Shown here piece by piece: positions 10,223 to 22,429 of a DNA stretch of 64,000 nt. Numbering within the stretch: the first letter of the stretch is position 1; each line of letters begins with the position of its first letter. Source of the stretch: Labia minor. Lineage: Eukaryota > Arthropoda > Insecta > Dermaptera > Spongiphoridae. Below the pieces are notes generated by a model. It was not told the DNA's origin, made no database searches, and was given only the letters and a program-made list of their open reading frames with translations. Made by a program: the position numbers and the translations under genes. The DNA is taken from assembly GCA_963082975.1 (NCBI GenBank), contig OY720348.1, positions 51,782,421 to 51,846,420 on the forward strand. Direction: 5' to 3'.

Positions 10223-10789
10223 GGTCGAGTCATAAATAACTTCCGTTTGTTATTCATACATTTATTTTTCGATAACACAAAAACAAATAAAAATTAATCT
10301 AAAATGTATTCTAACAGTTGATTGGGATGTATTGAGCTTCTGTGATAACTCTCTAGTTGACTGGCGTGGATTTTCTTCCAAAACTGACTTCAAAACATCG
10401 TCATCAAAGTCAGAAGGACGACCCATCCTTGGCTCGTCTTTTAAGGTCATGTCTCCAGAACGGAATTTTACAAACCAATTTCTTACTGCCCGATCAGTTA
10501 TCACTCCTTCACCATATACACTGCAAAGTTTTCGAGCCGTAGCTGTAGCACTATTGCCTTGTTTAAATTCCCAAAGCATCACATGTCGAAAGTGTATTTT
10601 TTGATTATCCATTTTAAAGGTATAAATAAAAAAATATTTACGTGCGCACCGAAACGAGGTTGTCTAGAGACTGACCAGTTTATACTTGCTAAGCGAAAAC
10701 AAAAATCCCTTATCAAGGGGAATCTCATTGTGTACAAACAATACCAAAAGAAGCACACTACTTAGGCGGAAGTTATTTATGACTCGACC
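10223..10789 (-). mobile_element. Internally deleted mariner element with perfect ends
   Basis: A 567-bp element. The first 20 bases GGTCGAGTCATAAATAACTT, plus CCG, recur exactly inverted at 10767-10789 (23-bp perfect terminal inverted repeats). It is flanked by TA at 10221-10222 and 10790-10791, the target duplication of Tc1/mariner elements. Only the N-terminal DNA-binding part of the transposase and the last part of the 3' region remain, so it cannot move itself but could be mobilised in trans. Confidence 0.93.
10262..10612 (-). pseudogene. Mariner transposase N-terminal remnant
   Basis: The frame of 116 residues begins MDNQKIHFRHVMLWEFKQGN and has the mariner helix-turn-helix region (residues about 1-55, with VITDRAVRNWFVKFRSGD) and the GRPS(D) linker motif (residues 64-67). 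A second helix-turn-helix follows (NPRQSTRELSQKL, 81-93). Homology stops at about residue 100, and the last 15 residues (IHFRLIFICFCVIEK) are read-through of the 3' end. The whole DD34D catalytic domain is missing; a complete mariner transposase has about 345 residues. The start codon is 155 bases inside the right terminal repeat, a normal mariner spacing. A truncated DNA-binding product could in principle repress related transposases, but that is inference. Confidence 0.9.
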
Positions 10790-10791
10790 TA

Positions 10792-11187
10792 ATATTTAAT
10801 ATAAAATATTTTAAATTAACACTTGGATAAAATTGGAATTGGGAGAATGTTGATATGTCGAAGGGGGTGGTGAGAATGGGGGAGGCTGAGATTGATCTGG
10901 ATATTCTGTCAAACACATATGGATTATCTTTTTTAATTTATTGTAGGTTTCTACGATCATGTGTATGAATCATTATTTATTTATTATATATTTGATGATC
11001 ATAAAGGTTTAGTCTATAAAATAAAATAAATTTCAACTATTTGAATTATTTTGCTAATAATTTACTAAGCAACTGGAATTCTAATACACCTTAATAAATA
11101 GAATGAAGCTTAGACGTATTATAATATTTGGCACGACGCCACGCAATCTGAGGAGAGGGGGGGGGGGGCATTGTGTTCAGCATCTGG
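10792..11187. other. A+T-rich spacer
   Basis: It contains a G-rich run near 11153-11169 and polypurine sequence near 10860-10895, but no gene or shared repeat. Confidence 0.45.
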
Positions 11188-11412
11188 AATCAAAATTGGG
11201 AAACTACTTAAAAAGTAGTGCCTCCGTACAAAAAAAATCAAGATTATGGTTGAGAGGATCCGTTCTACTGATCATAGGACACCTTTATCCCGCGTAAGCG
11301 ACAACCGACTTGTCCTTTTGTAGGATCTACAAAAGTTAGAGATGTTTTTATTGATTATAATATATATATTTTATATACCTAGATTGTATTTATATTATTA
11401 GTTTGAAATAAA
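11188..11412 (+). mobile_element. SINE-like family D (copy D1)
   Basis: Shared blocks with the other D copies are GGAATCAAAATTGGGAAACTAC, AAAAAGTAGTGCCTCCG, ACTGATCATAGGACACC and CGACAACCGACTTG, then CCTTTTGTAGGATCTAC and AAAAGTTAGAGATG. The 3' tail (GATTATAATATATA...TAGTTTGAAATAAAA) is also found at 47100-47160. It directly abuts family A copy A5. Confidence 0.7.
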
Positions 11413-11418
11413 AATTAG

Positions 11419-12021
11419 CTGGAGTGTCTCCACTCGACTATCTCGCAATTTGAATTGGATTAAATAACATAATATATTATATTTAAATTAAATTTAATTA
11501 ATTATAAATTATAAATAATAAATATTAAACCAGCGCATGTTTGGCTTTTTATTGATGGCACCATGGCACGTGTTGGCGCGTGAGATTTGCAGTGTTAAAA
11601 AATTAATTCTGGTACTTTCAGCAATTCAATCAAGCTGAAATTCTATATATAGCAGTTTTATACAATTATTAATCATGTGAAAAATTATCAAACATATATT
11701 TTTATTTTTACGGCCACTTTAGAGGAAAAAAAATCAAAACGTTGTAGGTAATGACCCTCTTCCGGTTGAGCTACATTTCTCAAAAGTTGATAGAAAACTA
11801 TGAATTTTGAATAATGTCCATGTACCAAATTTCATCATTCTAGCTCAAACCGTTTTTGCGTAATCTTGTCTACATACATACACACATACACACACACACA
11901 CACACAGACATTTTTCTCAACCTTAGTGAAAATGATTCAGGAACCTTCAAAACGTATAAAAACATCAAAAACTCAACATCGAAAATTTTCATGATCGCAA
12001 TACTATCTCTGTCGAGATAGT
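11419..12021 (+). mobile_element. Family A copy A5 (full length)
   Basis: It runs from CTGGAGTGTCTCCACTCG to the terminal hairpin ACTATCTCTGTCGAGATAGT. It includes the GC module ATGGCACGTGTTGGCGCGTG and a (CA)n array at 11868-11909 at the family's standard position. A 69-residue minus frame at its 3' end is spurious. Confidence 0.93.
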
Positions 12022-13190
12022 AAAAAATAATAATAATAGCAATGCTATTTCTCAACCAATAAAAAATAAAATAAATCAATTAAACGATTAAAATTGCAGA
12101 AAGATTTAATAAAAGAGGAAAAAAAAGAAGAAAATCATTCTTTAATATCAATTATTATATTAATACCCACTAACTTGACGTTTGGGTTTTTGTTAAGACC
12201 ATCTTCAGAGTATGTGACCTGTTAATAAAGAAATATAAGGATACGATGTTGAACTAAATACGGGTAAGTAAATATTTCAAGTATAGAATAATAATTATTA
12301 ATGAATAGGAATAATTACAAAGAATGTATAAAATCGTTATTTAAACCATTGCATTACTCACCAATCCAAATCAATCCAAGTTGGCGTCTTCTCTCATTCA
12401 CTGATCAATGGAAACTAAATAAAAAATTTATTTTTAATTTTCATTCCATTTGTGAACGGCTTATCGTTATTCACTGGAAAAATAGACAACCAAAATGTTC
12501 TGAGAAGACCCCCCCCCCTCTCCGCGTTCAATGTTAATATAAATTTATCATCGATTTATTATTACCTTATCAATTACTTTATATAAGATAACAAATTATT
12601 TTTATTTATTTCTAATATTTAATTACTAGGAAGTGAATATATTTATTTTATACATTTTTAATTATATTTATTGATAAATAAATAAAAATAAAATATTATC
12701 ACATTTATAATATTTTCGAAATTAGAGTTTAAACAGATACACACCATTAAATTTCTTAAAATAATATTTTTTAAAGTATAAAGGATTTAAAATATGTATT
12801 TAAAAGAAATTTGATTTTTTTTTTTTTTTTTTTGTTGAAAACAACTTTCATTTCTATATTCATTTATTCATATAACAGGAAAAAGTAGATATATGCATAA
12901 ATGAAATTAAAATGACAAAATAAATATTAAATAAAGAACGCAATATTGTTAAATTAAAAAGAGGTAAATGGAGGAAAATTAGAGTAAAAAGATTTTAAAG
13001 TGGCGTAGCATATCTGTATTAATGAAACATATATGAAGCTTATGAAAATCACAAAATTTATATTTTTTTAATTTTATTTAATTTTTTTATTCAATTTTCT
13101 ACTAAATTAGTTCACACTCTCTCTATATATATATAAGATAAATATAAAGAGAATATATATGTATAAATATATATTTTATCTTGTTATACT
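12022..13190. other. A+T-rich spacer, nothing recognised
   Basis: A 78-residue plus frame (12301-12537) has no domain. A C-run lies at 12510-12518. The rest is A+T-rich with short homopolymers. Confidence 0.5.
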
Positions 13191-13191
13191 A

Positions 13192-14030
13192 GAAAAAATT
13201 GTGTATATTTGTATTTGTGAAGTATTAAACCGTTGTAAAGATTTTTTTTGAAATTCATACCATATATTTTTTTATAAAGAAAAATCAAATAGAATTGGAA
13301 ACAGCATCGAAAAAGCCATCATTGTTAGTTTTTTCTTAATTTAAAATAGAAATTTTAATAATAAAAAAAAAAATGGTGCCGGGCAACTGTGGATAGTGCT
13401 TCTTTAAATACAAAATATTATAAATAAAATAAAATTAAAAATATTTATTTTAATAATATTTTGTAATCAAATTACAAAATAAATATTATATTATATCCAT
13501 AGACCATATTTTTCTGTCTTTCGCTGTATTAATACGTACGTTCAAGGGGTGTATGTTTTATGACTATTTTTTTTTTAATTTATGTTTTTTTTTAAATTAT
13601 TTGAAATTGTTTCATATATTTTGTCGTTTATTTATTTTAAATAATAATCTTAATCTTAAATATTCATATTATTAAAGCTTTGGTGGTTGTTTTTATTTAT
13701 AACGGAATTTTGTAAATTAAACCACAAATTGATATTTGTTATTGTAAATTTATTCAAAAAATACAAATATACACAACGTTTCGATTGCTACTTCTGCAAT
13801 CGTTAATATTAAGGATCATTCGTCACTTGTCACTGGACACTCGAACAGTGTAGTCGTTTGATAACGATTGCAGAAGTAGCAATCGAAACGTTGTGTATAT
13901 GTTTGTATTTTTTGAATAAATTTACAATAACAAATATCAATATGTGGTTTAATTAAATATTCATAGTTCATAAGGAATAATTATTTTAAAGTACCGAGTG
14001 GCGGTTTGGTGAACCAGGAACTAATATATA
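13192..14030 (+). mobile_element. Family F Helitron-like element (copy F3) carrying an inverted repeat
   Basis: It shares with the reverse copy at 57808-58300 the blocks GTATTAAACCG, TTTTTTGAAATTCATACCAT, ATGGTGCCGGGCAAC, AATTATTTGAAATTGTTTC and ATATTTTGTCGTTTATTTAT. The right end, GAGTGGCGGTTTGGTGAACC followed by AGGAACTAA and TATA, resembles the hairpin-plus-CTAA 3' terminus of Helitrons. A perfect-stem inverted repeat (13717-13954) is inserted within it. Confidence 0.65.
13717..13954. repeat. Long near-perfect inverted repeat (~88-bp arms, 57-base loop)
   Basis: Left arm 13717-13805 and right arm 13863-13954 are reverse complements with few changes. Each contains GATTGCAGAAGTAGCAATC followed (in the right arm) by GAAACGTTGTG. 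The short stem CGATTGC/GCAATCG followed by GAAA recalls the stem II-GAAA part of hammerhead motifs in Penelope-like elements. The upstream core is TTGATAA instead of CTGATGA, so a functional ribozyme is unlikely. A single diverged copy of the right arm is at 61379-61470. Confidence 0.75.
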
Positions 14031-14042
14031 TATATATTGATA

Positions 14043-14092
14043 AAACCGACTTGATAGGCGTTGTCCTTGCGTAGGACGTACAAAGTCAGATT
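14043..14092 (+). mobile_element. SINE-like family D tail fragment (copy D2)
   Basis: Only the conserved tail remains: AACCGACTTGATAGGCGTTG, TCCTTGCGTAGGACGTAC, AAAGTCAGAT. It is bounded by (TA)n on both sides. Confidence 0.7.
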
Positions 14093-14533
14093 TTATATAT
14101 ATATATATATAGGGGATTAATTTTACTCGTATACCTATATTGACTGTTTGCAAGATTCAATAAAAAAAAAACATATAAACTCCAAAACACATATAAAATA
14201 ACAGAGTATAACAGTTTCATTAAAATATATTTATACTCTGTTCTTATATTCAAGTTAAGTAAACATATCAGGAATCCGTACGAAAAACACGAAGGATATT
14301 TTTCAATGTGAAGTAATCATTCTCAAAGTGAAACATTAAATTAATATTGTATCAAGAAAAGGATTCCCATTCACAAAATAAAAATAAAAAAGGAGAAGAC
14401 AATCCATTTTATCAGCGTGTAATTGAGTAATGTTCGTTGGATAAATTCTCATGTCCAATTAAAGAATCCACTTCCCTAGAATGAAGAAAATTATTGTGAA
14501 AAGATTTGTTAAATAAAATTACAAATATATAAC

Positions 14534-14581
<48 letters not shown>

Positions 14582-14994
14582 GAAAAAAAGAAAGAATAAA
14601 AAAAATGAAGAAATTAAAGTAAAATAACAGTAATTGTGGTGTCTAAAGTGAAAGATGGAATTCTTTTTAATGGAACAAAGCATTTCCTAAATTATTTTTT
14701 TTATGTGTAAATTTTAATATACTTTTCTATATTAACAAGAAAAAAAAATGTCTTCAGTGAAAAATATTATTTTTGTTATATTGGAATGTCAAAAATCAGG
14801 AGATTGAATTTTGGACCACTGCTAAGTATCGGATTAACTTAAAATTTTCTATATGAAATTATCATTAATTAATTAACATTAATTATTGATAACCTGATTC
14901 TATTATAATTTTAAATTAACCAGCAGACATTATATGTAAGATTATTATTACTGAAGTTTGTCACACACACATACTCACTGTAAACCACGTTTTT
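14093..14994. other. A+T-rich spacer with a long (TA)n array
   Basis: A (TA)n array of about 20 units lies at 14536-14575. Otherwise the stretch shows no gene or shared repeat. Confidence 0.55.
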
Positions 14995-15673
<679 letters not shown>

Positions 15674-16890
15674 ATATTTTTATGAAAATGACAATTCTCA
15701 CAAATTACAAATTTTTGAATTTTTGTTGTTGCCTGATATTAATTTATTTTTTTTTAGTTAATTTACATCTTCAGATTTCTTTTTAGTTTACATTAATTGA
15801 AAACAGAATAATGTAATTCAATACCAATGTATGGAGATATATTTTTCATTGATAAGTGTTTTTGATAAAGTTTTAATTACAGTTTTAAATTTATTTACCA
15901 ACATTAATAAATTCATCTAAAAAATCTGATTCGAGTACGAATTGAAGAGCGAGGTATATGAATTCATATTTTATCTGTTATTATAATATGTTATTTAATG
16001 AAAATGATCTAATTCAGTGTCAAATATATATTTAAATTGTATTCAAATCAAATAAAAAACTTTTATGTCACATTTCATGATTGCAATTCAAGTTGAATTT
16101 TAGATGAAAGGGGTGAGAGGAGTTAAGAAGGGAGAGCAAATCAAAAGGCGGGATAAAGTTTAATTTCTTTGGTGAAAAGAGGGAGAAAGAAAAAAAAACT
16201 TGAGAGATTTTAAATATAGTTTCTATAATTATGGACATTTGTTTGTTTTATTATTATTATTATTATTATTTTTTTTTTTTAATTTTTTTTATTTTTGTTT
16301 CAGAAAATAGAGTCAGAGAAAAGTGTAATGGAAAAATTGTTAGACTAAAGCAGATGTATTTGACAAGCCACGCCCAAGTTTATTTTATTCCTTGATCTTA
16401 ATCTAAGAGTGAAGTAATTAGTATATATAAAAGTATACATTTCGTATACATAGACTCAGCATTCATTACTTTAGTTAAAAAGTTTTTAGCCAAAAATTTA
16501 TATTCTCACAATTAATTTTAAAACAATTTAGAGGAGTTGTTATAATTTAGTATATGAATATATAATTAGACAAAGTAAAGAGAAATTAAACGAATCTTGA
16601 TTAAACAAATATATTAAAAATATTCGGCTACGCGGACGATATATCGGAAAACTAGAAAAACATGATAAGAACAACCAGTAACGAAGGTAAAGTAGTATTG
16701 AGAAGAGAAACTTATAAAAGTGCAAACTATAGTCAATCTATCAGATCATAATACAAAAAATATTGTCTTTTATTTTCTTCTGTTTTAATTCGTTCAGTAA
16801 TATACGAACGGAAATAGGTAAAGAGCATAACGTCATGCTTGGAAGGAAAAAAGGACATCCACCTGACCTCAATTCTATATATATTAACCA

Positions 16891-16930
<40 letters not shown>

Positions 16931-17619
16931 AATTGTATAATATCAATTTATATAAACAAAGCAATATTCTAATATGAAAATAAACATTACAAATGATTGT
17001 AGATTTATAGAGTGAGTCAAATTTATATGACTAATTTTATTAAAAAAGTTATATATAATATTGTTTTAAGTTGAGGTGAATAAAAGAATGAATAATTATT
17101 TTGAGATTGTAAAATAATTATCTATTGTCAAATAAAATAAATGTCAAGTATTTTTAAACAGACCGTGACAGAAAAAAAAACTTTTAAAATTTTTTTAATG
17201 AAATTATTTTTATTATTTTCTGATTATAATCTTCTACTTGGATTAAAAAATTTCACCTGCAAGTTCTATAAAGTTATTGTGACATACAAATTCACAGAGA
17301 GTTATTATATTCATATAGATATGTAGCTACTAACCATATTTAGTTAGCCTCAATCCAGGGTTTCAGTGAAATAGGTGTAATTTTGAGGCTACTACCAACT
17401 ATCAAAAATGAAAAAATACTTTAAAATTAAAATTAAAACATATCACGAAATTGAGGAATCAATCTTGTCATTTCATAGTGCGAGTCAGTGTAAATCTGTA
17501 GTCACTTGTTTAGTAAGACTGATTAGTAGTTTAATATATCGACAACCCTGGTATATATAGATGAACTGAGATAAGAAAGATTGTACCACTAAAAGAATTT
17601 ATTATTATTAATGAAAAAG
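15674..17619. other. A+T-rich spacer with a purine-rich unique stretch
   Basis: From 16090 to 16200 there is G/A-rich sequence, then an (ATT)n and poly-T stretch (16253-16300) and a short less A+T-rich part (16340-16420). A (TA)n array lies at 16891-16925. Short frames (16540-16725, 16763-16972, 17141-17326) have no domain. Nothing else was recognised. Confidence 0.45.
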
Positions 17620-17830
17620 TTATTAAAGGCCACATGTTGGTGGTTAAAAGCGTTGACTCACATTCTCGTGGTTCAAATTTCTCTAGATGGAACGGAATCA
17701 ACCCATACTTCAAGATCAAAATTGGGAAGCTACCTCATAAAAAAGTAGTGCCTTCGATCAAGAAAATCAAGGTAAAGGTTATAGGCGCTGTCCTTGCGTA
17801 GGATGTAAAAAGTTAAAGATTATTATAATT
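17620..17830 (+). mobile_element. SINE-like family D with tRNA-like head (copy D3)
   Basis: The head TTGGTGGTTAAAAGCGTTG ... TCTCGTGGTTCAAATTTC resembles a tRNA with an A box and a B box (GGTTCAAATTTC). The body follows: GGGAAGCTAC, AAAAAGTAGTGCC, GATCAAGAAAATCAAGGTAA, and the tail AGGCGCTGTCCTTGCGTAGG. This copy lacks the 'actgatcataggacacc' block found in the others. It indicates that family D is a tRNA-derived, RNA polymerase III-type SINE. Confidence 0.7.
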
Positions 17831-18309
17831 GAGGGATATTAATAGGAAATGGTTGAGGTTAAAACTATTCAACTGCAGAAGGTTCCAGGCTGTTATCTTT
17901 ATAATTTTATTAATGTAATCAGTTTGAATACCAATATCGGTGAAGTAACTCATGCAAAAATAAGCGATGGAAATATTAATTTTGTTGCGTTATATAAATA
18001 AAAAGTTTAAAAGATAATAATAATGGAGATTAATTCAAAATTTTCAATTCTTATTTGAATTTTATGAATATTTTATAAATATGGAAATGTTTTTTTTTCA
18101 TTTAAATATTATAAAGAACATTTATTATTTGTTTATTTATTTATTATTTTTTATATTTCACTATTTTATTGGGTTTAGATATTAATTAATCCATTTTATT
18201 TTCATATATTTTATTTATATATACATATATGTGGTATATATATATATATATATAGAAATAATTAAAATTCCCGATTCTAACAAAAATATACGTTTTAAAG
18301 TTGAAAAAT
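17831..18309. other. A+T-rich spacer containing a 30-base donor of templated filler
   Basis: Bases 17951-17980 (CATGCAAAAATAAGCGATGG then AAATATTAAT) recur inverted at 18350-18380 inside family A copy A7. Otherwise (TA)n (18237-18254) and poly-T only. Confidence 0.5.
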
Positions 18310-18838
18310 CTGGAGTGCCTCCACTCGACTATTTTGCAATTTGAATTGGATTAATATTTCCATCGCTAATTTTTGCATGAGGATATATATTATATTTAAA
18401 TTAAATTTAATTAATAAAAAATTACAAATTAAAATTAATAACCAGTGTGTGTTTCGGTCTTTGTTGATGGCACCACGTCACTTGCTGGCGCGTGATTTGC
18501 AGTGTTACAAAAATTAATTCCGGTACTTTTAGCGATTGAATCAAGCTCAAATTCTATATCTAGCAGGTTTCTACAATACAAAACAATACCTCCCTTACTA
18601 TCGTCGGTCGGTAAAAATGAAAACGTGGTATGGTCCTCTTTCGAATGAGCTACATTTCTCAAAAGTTGATAGAAAACTACGAATTTTGAATAATGCCCGT
18701 AAATTTCATTATTCTAGCTCAAACCATTTTTGCATGACCTTATCTACATACACACACACACACACACACGCAGCTATTTTTCTTAACCTTAGTGAAAATG
18801 ACTCAGGGACCTTCAAAACATGTAAAAACATCAAAATC
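18310..18838 (+). mobile_element. Family A copy A7 (rearranged)
   Basis: It starts CTGGAGTGCCTCCACTCG and keeps the GC module region (CACTTGCTGGCGCGTG) and a (CA)n array at 18748-18769. It carries two foreign pieces. The first is a 30-base inverted copy of local DNA at 18350-18380. The second is a reverse-oriented family B end module at 18585-18620 (ACAATACCTCCCTTACTATC then GTCGGTCGGTAAAAA) in place of part of its middle. It breaks off before the terminal hairpin. Confidence 0.88.
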
Positions 18839-19429
18839 TATTTTCAAATAGTATAAATAATTAAAGAATAACATACATATATTTTTAGTTAATTTCTTTC
18901 TCAATTAATAAAAACATTTTAAAAGAAAAGAATGGGGGCCAACTTGGATAGCCTTTTGACATATTAAAGAAAATGAATTATTAAATATTTTGATATTTTT
19001 TTAATTATTAAATGAAAAATTTAAAAAAAAAATTGCATGTTTTTGAATAAAAAAATATATTTTCTTTTTAAAAAGTAAGCATAAGAAGACAGAGACAGAG
19101 ACAGACCATTTCTACCCTGAAATGTTACAGATTTTTTTTTTTTTTTTAATTTTTTCATGGAGTATTATATAAATTTGTAAAAATTAATTTCTGTGGTTAT
19201 TGATTAGATATTGATATTAGATATTCAGAAACCAAAGCGATTAACTCCACATTTAAAAAAAACTGAAAATGAAGCCCAAAGTTCACAGCTTGTAGAAAAT
19301 TCGGATTTATTGATTACAGAAAAATGTATATTGTATTACAATATATTAAGATGTTGCAGATTACCTTACATTATATTACATTACATTACCTTACTAGAAA
19401 AAATTTTAAAAATTGGAGTAAATCGGTTT
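18839..19429. other. A+T-rich spacer
   Basis: It contains an (AGACAG)n stretch (19087-19107) and an (ATTACATT)n-type stretch near 19360-19390. A 75-residue frame (19211-19438) has no domain. Confidence 0.45.
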
Positions 19430-19650
19430 GGCTTCTGAGTGGCACATCTAGCCTATGTTCAAATAACAGTATATAAGAATATTGTGATGTAATTCCATAG
19501 TAATCGGTTCAGTCAATTTTGAGTCTATAATGTCACATACAAACAGACAGAAAGACATGAACAATTTTAAAGTCACTTTTGAATTCTAAAGATCATGAAA
19601 CGTGGAGCTATGTCGATAATTTTAAAGTCTGAGCAATGTGCAGACAAAAA
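19430..19650. repeat. Possible further dispersed repeat with a CAGACAG core
   Basis: It contains AATCGGTTCAGTCAATTTTG, then ACATACAAACAGACAGAAAG. This is the same plan (a priming-like 'aatcggttcag...' block next to a GACA array) as families A and B in reverse. There is no second copy in this window, so the assignment rests on architecture only. Confidence 0.3.
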
Positions 19651-20079
19651 CCTTTTTTTATACATTTTTATTTTAATATTAATGAAAGCCATTGTAAAAA
19701 CAGAACCGCCAAATTTAAGTCCCATCTTCTTTTAATGACCAACTGAGTACACAGCAAACAAACATAAAAACACCCACCCCTAAATTGTGAAATAATATTA
19801 ATGATCCAAAAAAAAAAAAAAGAATTCGCTTTAGATGAATCTAATATAAATGGAAAGCGTGTAGTTAGGGTTCAGGGATCATAGGGTGAGTGAAAAAAAA
19901 ACACCTCGTCCTTCATTAATTCAATTAGTGATAATTTAATTTATATGAATAAAATCAATTAATTTATTTGAAAATAATCATTAGTCGTTGATTTTTTTGT
20001 TATATTGTGATTTAAAATAAGGTGATTGGATGATTATAGTAAAATTGGAATGGTAATTAGAATAGAAGATGCTATTTTA

Positions 20080-20400
20080 GATGGCTTCGACAAAAGCAAA
20101 TCTCACTCTCCAGATGTCTTTCGCTTTTAATGTATTTATTTATTTTTTTTTTTTTTGTTCCTCTTGTGAATCATGCAACAACCGATCTCTTTTGAATGAG
20201 AGACAGAGCGATTGCCCAGGGCTGATTCATCAACACACTCACCGATACACACATACATATACATTTTCTTTTCTTCCTTTTAATTACCTTTTCACATATG
20301 AACTTGAATAATTAGTGAACGGAGCGGGGCAACGTCGCTTGTTTCTCGTTCTACCTGTTCCGATTGGCCCTGGAATACCTTTTCCATCCTCTTTTTTTTA
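20080..20400. other. Unique-sequence island, no gene recognised
   Basis: Mixed-composition sequence with TGAATCATGCAACAACCGAT, CCGATTGGCCCTGG and a (CACA)n-like stretch. A 76-residue plus frame (20081-20311) has no domain. It may be a non-coding regulatory region. Confidence 0.3.
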
Positions 20401-20760
20401 ACTATTTATTCTTTTCCTTTCAATTCTTTTATTTTATTTTTTTTTTTTTGTGAAAATGATATCTAAAAAAAAACACATCCACGCCCTAAGAGAATTCTTA
20501 AACCAAAATAAAAATAAAAATAAATAAATAAATAAATAAAATGAAATTATTTAACATCTGATTTCAATTCGAATTAAGTTTTAATTTTTTTTAATACTAT
20601 TTACATTAAAACAAGGAAATTGGACTTTAGTCATTAACACTCTTTTTTTTTTTTAATTACTCTTCCTGTCTGTTTTTTTGTACTTTTCAAAATGTTAATG
20701 AACTTTATGATTTAATTTTATTAATTCATATGAATCTAATTATGTTATATATATATATAT
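20401..20760. other. A+T-rich spacer
   Basis: Poly-T, poly-A and (AAAT)n runs (20515-20540) only. Confidence 0.5.
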
Positions 20761-21302
20761 TAGGTAATTGTTTACAAAACGGGAAGCTTCAGGGATTTGG
20801 ATGAAATTTTGCCAGTGGATTCCTTTTCTAATTCCAAAGAAACTTTCCTTATACAATATTTCTTCTAGTTTACAAGATAAAAATTTTCAAAGCTTGACAG
20901 ATATACTAGTTATGAATGAGCAGCCATTTAATAATGTTTTATTGACTAATTCACTTTATTATTATTATTCACTTATTCACTAATTTTCGGTTTTTTTCGG
21001 TTCGGTTTAGATATAAAAAGTTATTTAATTAATTTTTTTTTTAATTTTCATATAACCAAATCGAACTGAAAAAGAAAAATCAGAAAATTAGTGAAGCCCT
21101 TTGATGGTCAAATGAATAAAACATGGTAGCTAAATAGAATATCAATGGATTTATATGCAAATTTTAATAATGTTTATCTCGTAAACTAGAAGAGACGGAG
21201 AAACATTTTATAATAAAAGTTTCTTTGGAATTAAACAAGGAACCCACAGGTAAAGTTTCATCTAAATCCCTGAAGCTTTTCGTTTTGTAAATAATTGCTT
21301 GA
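20761..21302. mobile_element. Family G foldback element (copy G1)
   Basis: The arms are inverted. The left arm 20761-20880 (ACAAAACGGGAAGCTTCAGG, GATTTGGATGAAATTTTGCC, AGTGGATTCC) matches the reverse complement of 21180-21302. The centre is also palindromic: TTTTTTTCGGTTCGGTTTAG against AACCAAATCGAACTGAAAAA. The element has no reading frame of note; the 71-residue frame is spurious. Long inverted arms without a transposase define a foldback or long-TIR MITE. Confidence 0.75.
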
Positions 21303-22392
21303 TAAATATCAATTAGAATATAAATTAATTAAGTAAATTTAATAAAAAAAATATCATTTAGTATTACTATGGCAAATTGAGTGTTAAATCGCAATATAAT
21401 AGAATGCGTTTTGTTTTCGTTCTTTAATAAAACTCGTGTATAATAATAAAAATAAGACAATTTTGTCATTATTTTATCAATTCTTTAAAATAACAACTTA
21501 ACATTTAATAGTTTATTTTATTATTAAACATAACTATCCTAATGTTTAATTCCTCCTCCTCTAAATACTAATAATAATAATAATTGTCACTTGAACTATT
21601 ATAGATAATAATTTAGAAAAATTAAATATGTATGTGTATAGAAAATTGAATGAAAATATTGTTAATAATATAATTATATTTATTAAATAATAATATAGAT
21701 TATTTAATAGTCACCATTGATGTGCATGCTCATGCGCACTCGTTATCATAAATATTATTGTCCTATTTCAATTTCTATTTAATCATTCCAATTAACCTGT
21801 CATATCTCTTTCAAAACAACAACTTAGAGAGAATTATTTATAAGTCCAATCGAATCGATCTATATAAAAAAAGAAAAAATAGACATGATTATATGATAAA
21901 AGATTTAAAACGTAAATAAAGTACACGAAGTACTAAAACTATATTCAATAACTTAATTTACTTAAATATATCAATAATAAAAAAATAAAAATAAAATAAA
22001 AAAATAAATTATATTTGTGAAGAATTACATATTCCGATTTATTTTGGGGATAGTGCGGAATTTAAATTATTATTTAACTAAAAACAAAATAGATATTCTT
22101 CTTTGAAGATGGTAAAATTTAATTATAAGAATAGAATAACCATTTTCTTTCAATAAGTTAATTGTTCTGTTGTTAAGCAACAAATGATCTTGGTGGAAGA
22201 AAATTGGTTAACTAAATGAAAGAGACCGGACCATTTAAGATGCCAGTTAAATAAGCATCCCTCATATAATATATTCATAGAATTTAACCTCCTCTCTCTC
22301 TCTCTCTCTCTCTATCCATTTAAAAACTTTTTTTCAAAATATTAATTAAAACAAAAATGTAGAGCTTTTTTATTGTTGTTATACATATCATG

Positions 22393-22426
<34 letters not shown>

Positions 22427-22429
22427 ATC
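21303..22429. other. A+T-rich spacer
   Basis: It contains a (CT)n array (22291-22313), an (ATA)n array (22393-22424) and a short less A+T-rich part (22180-22260). No gene was recognised. Confidence 0.5.
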
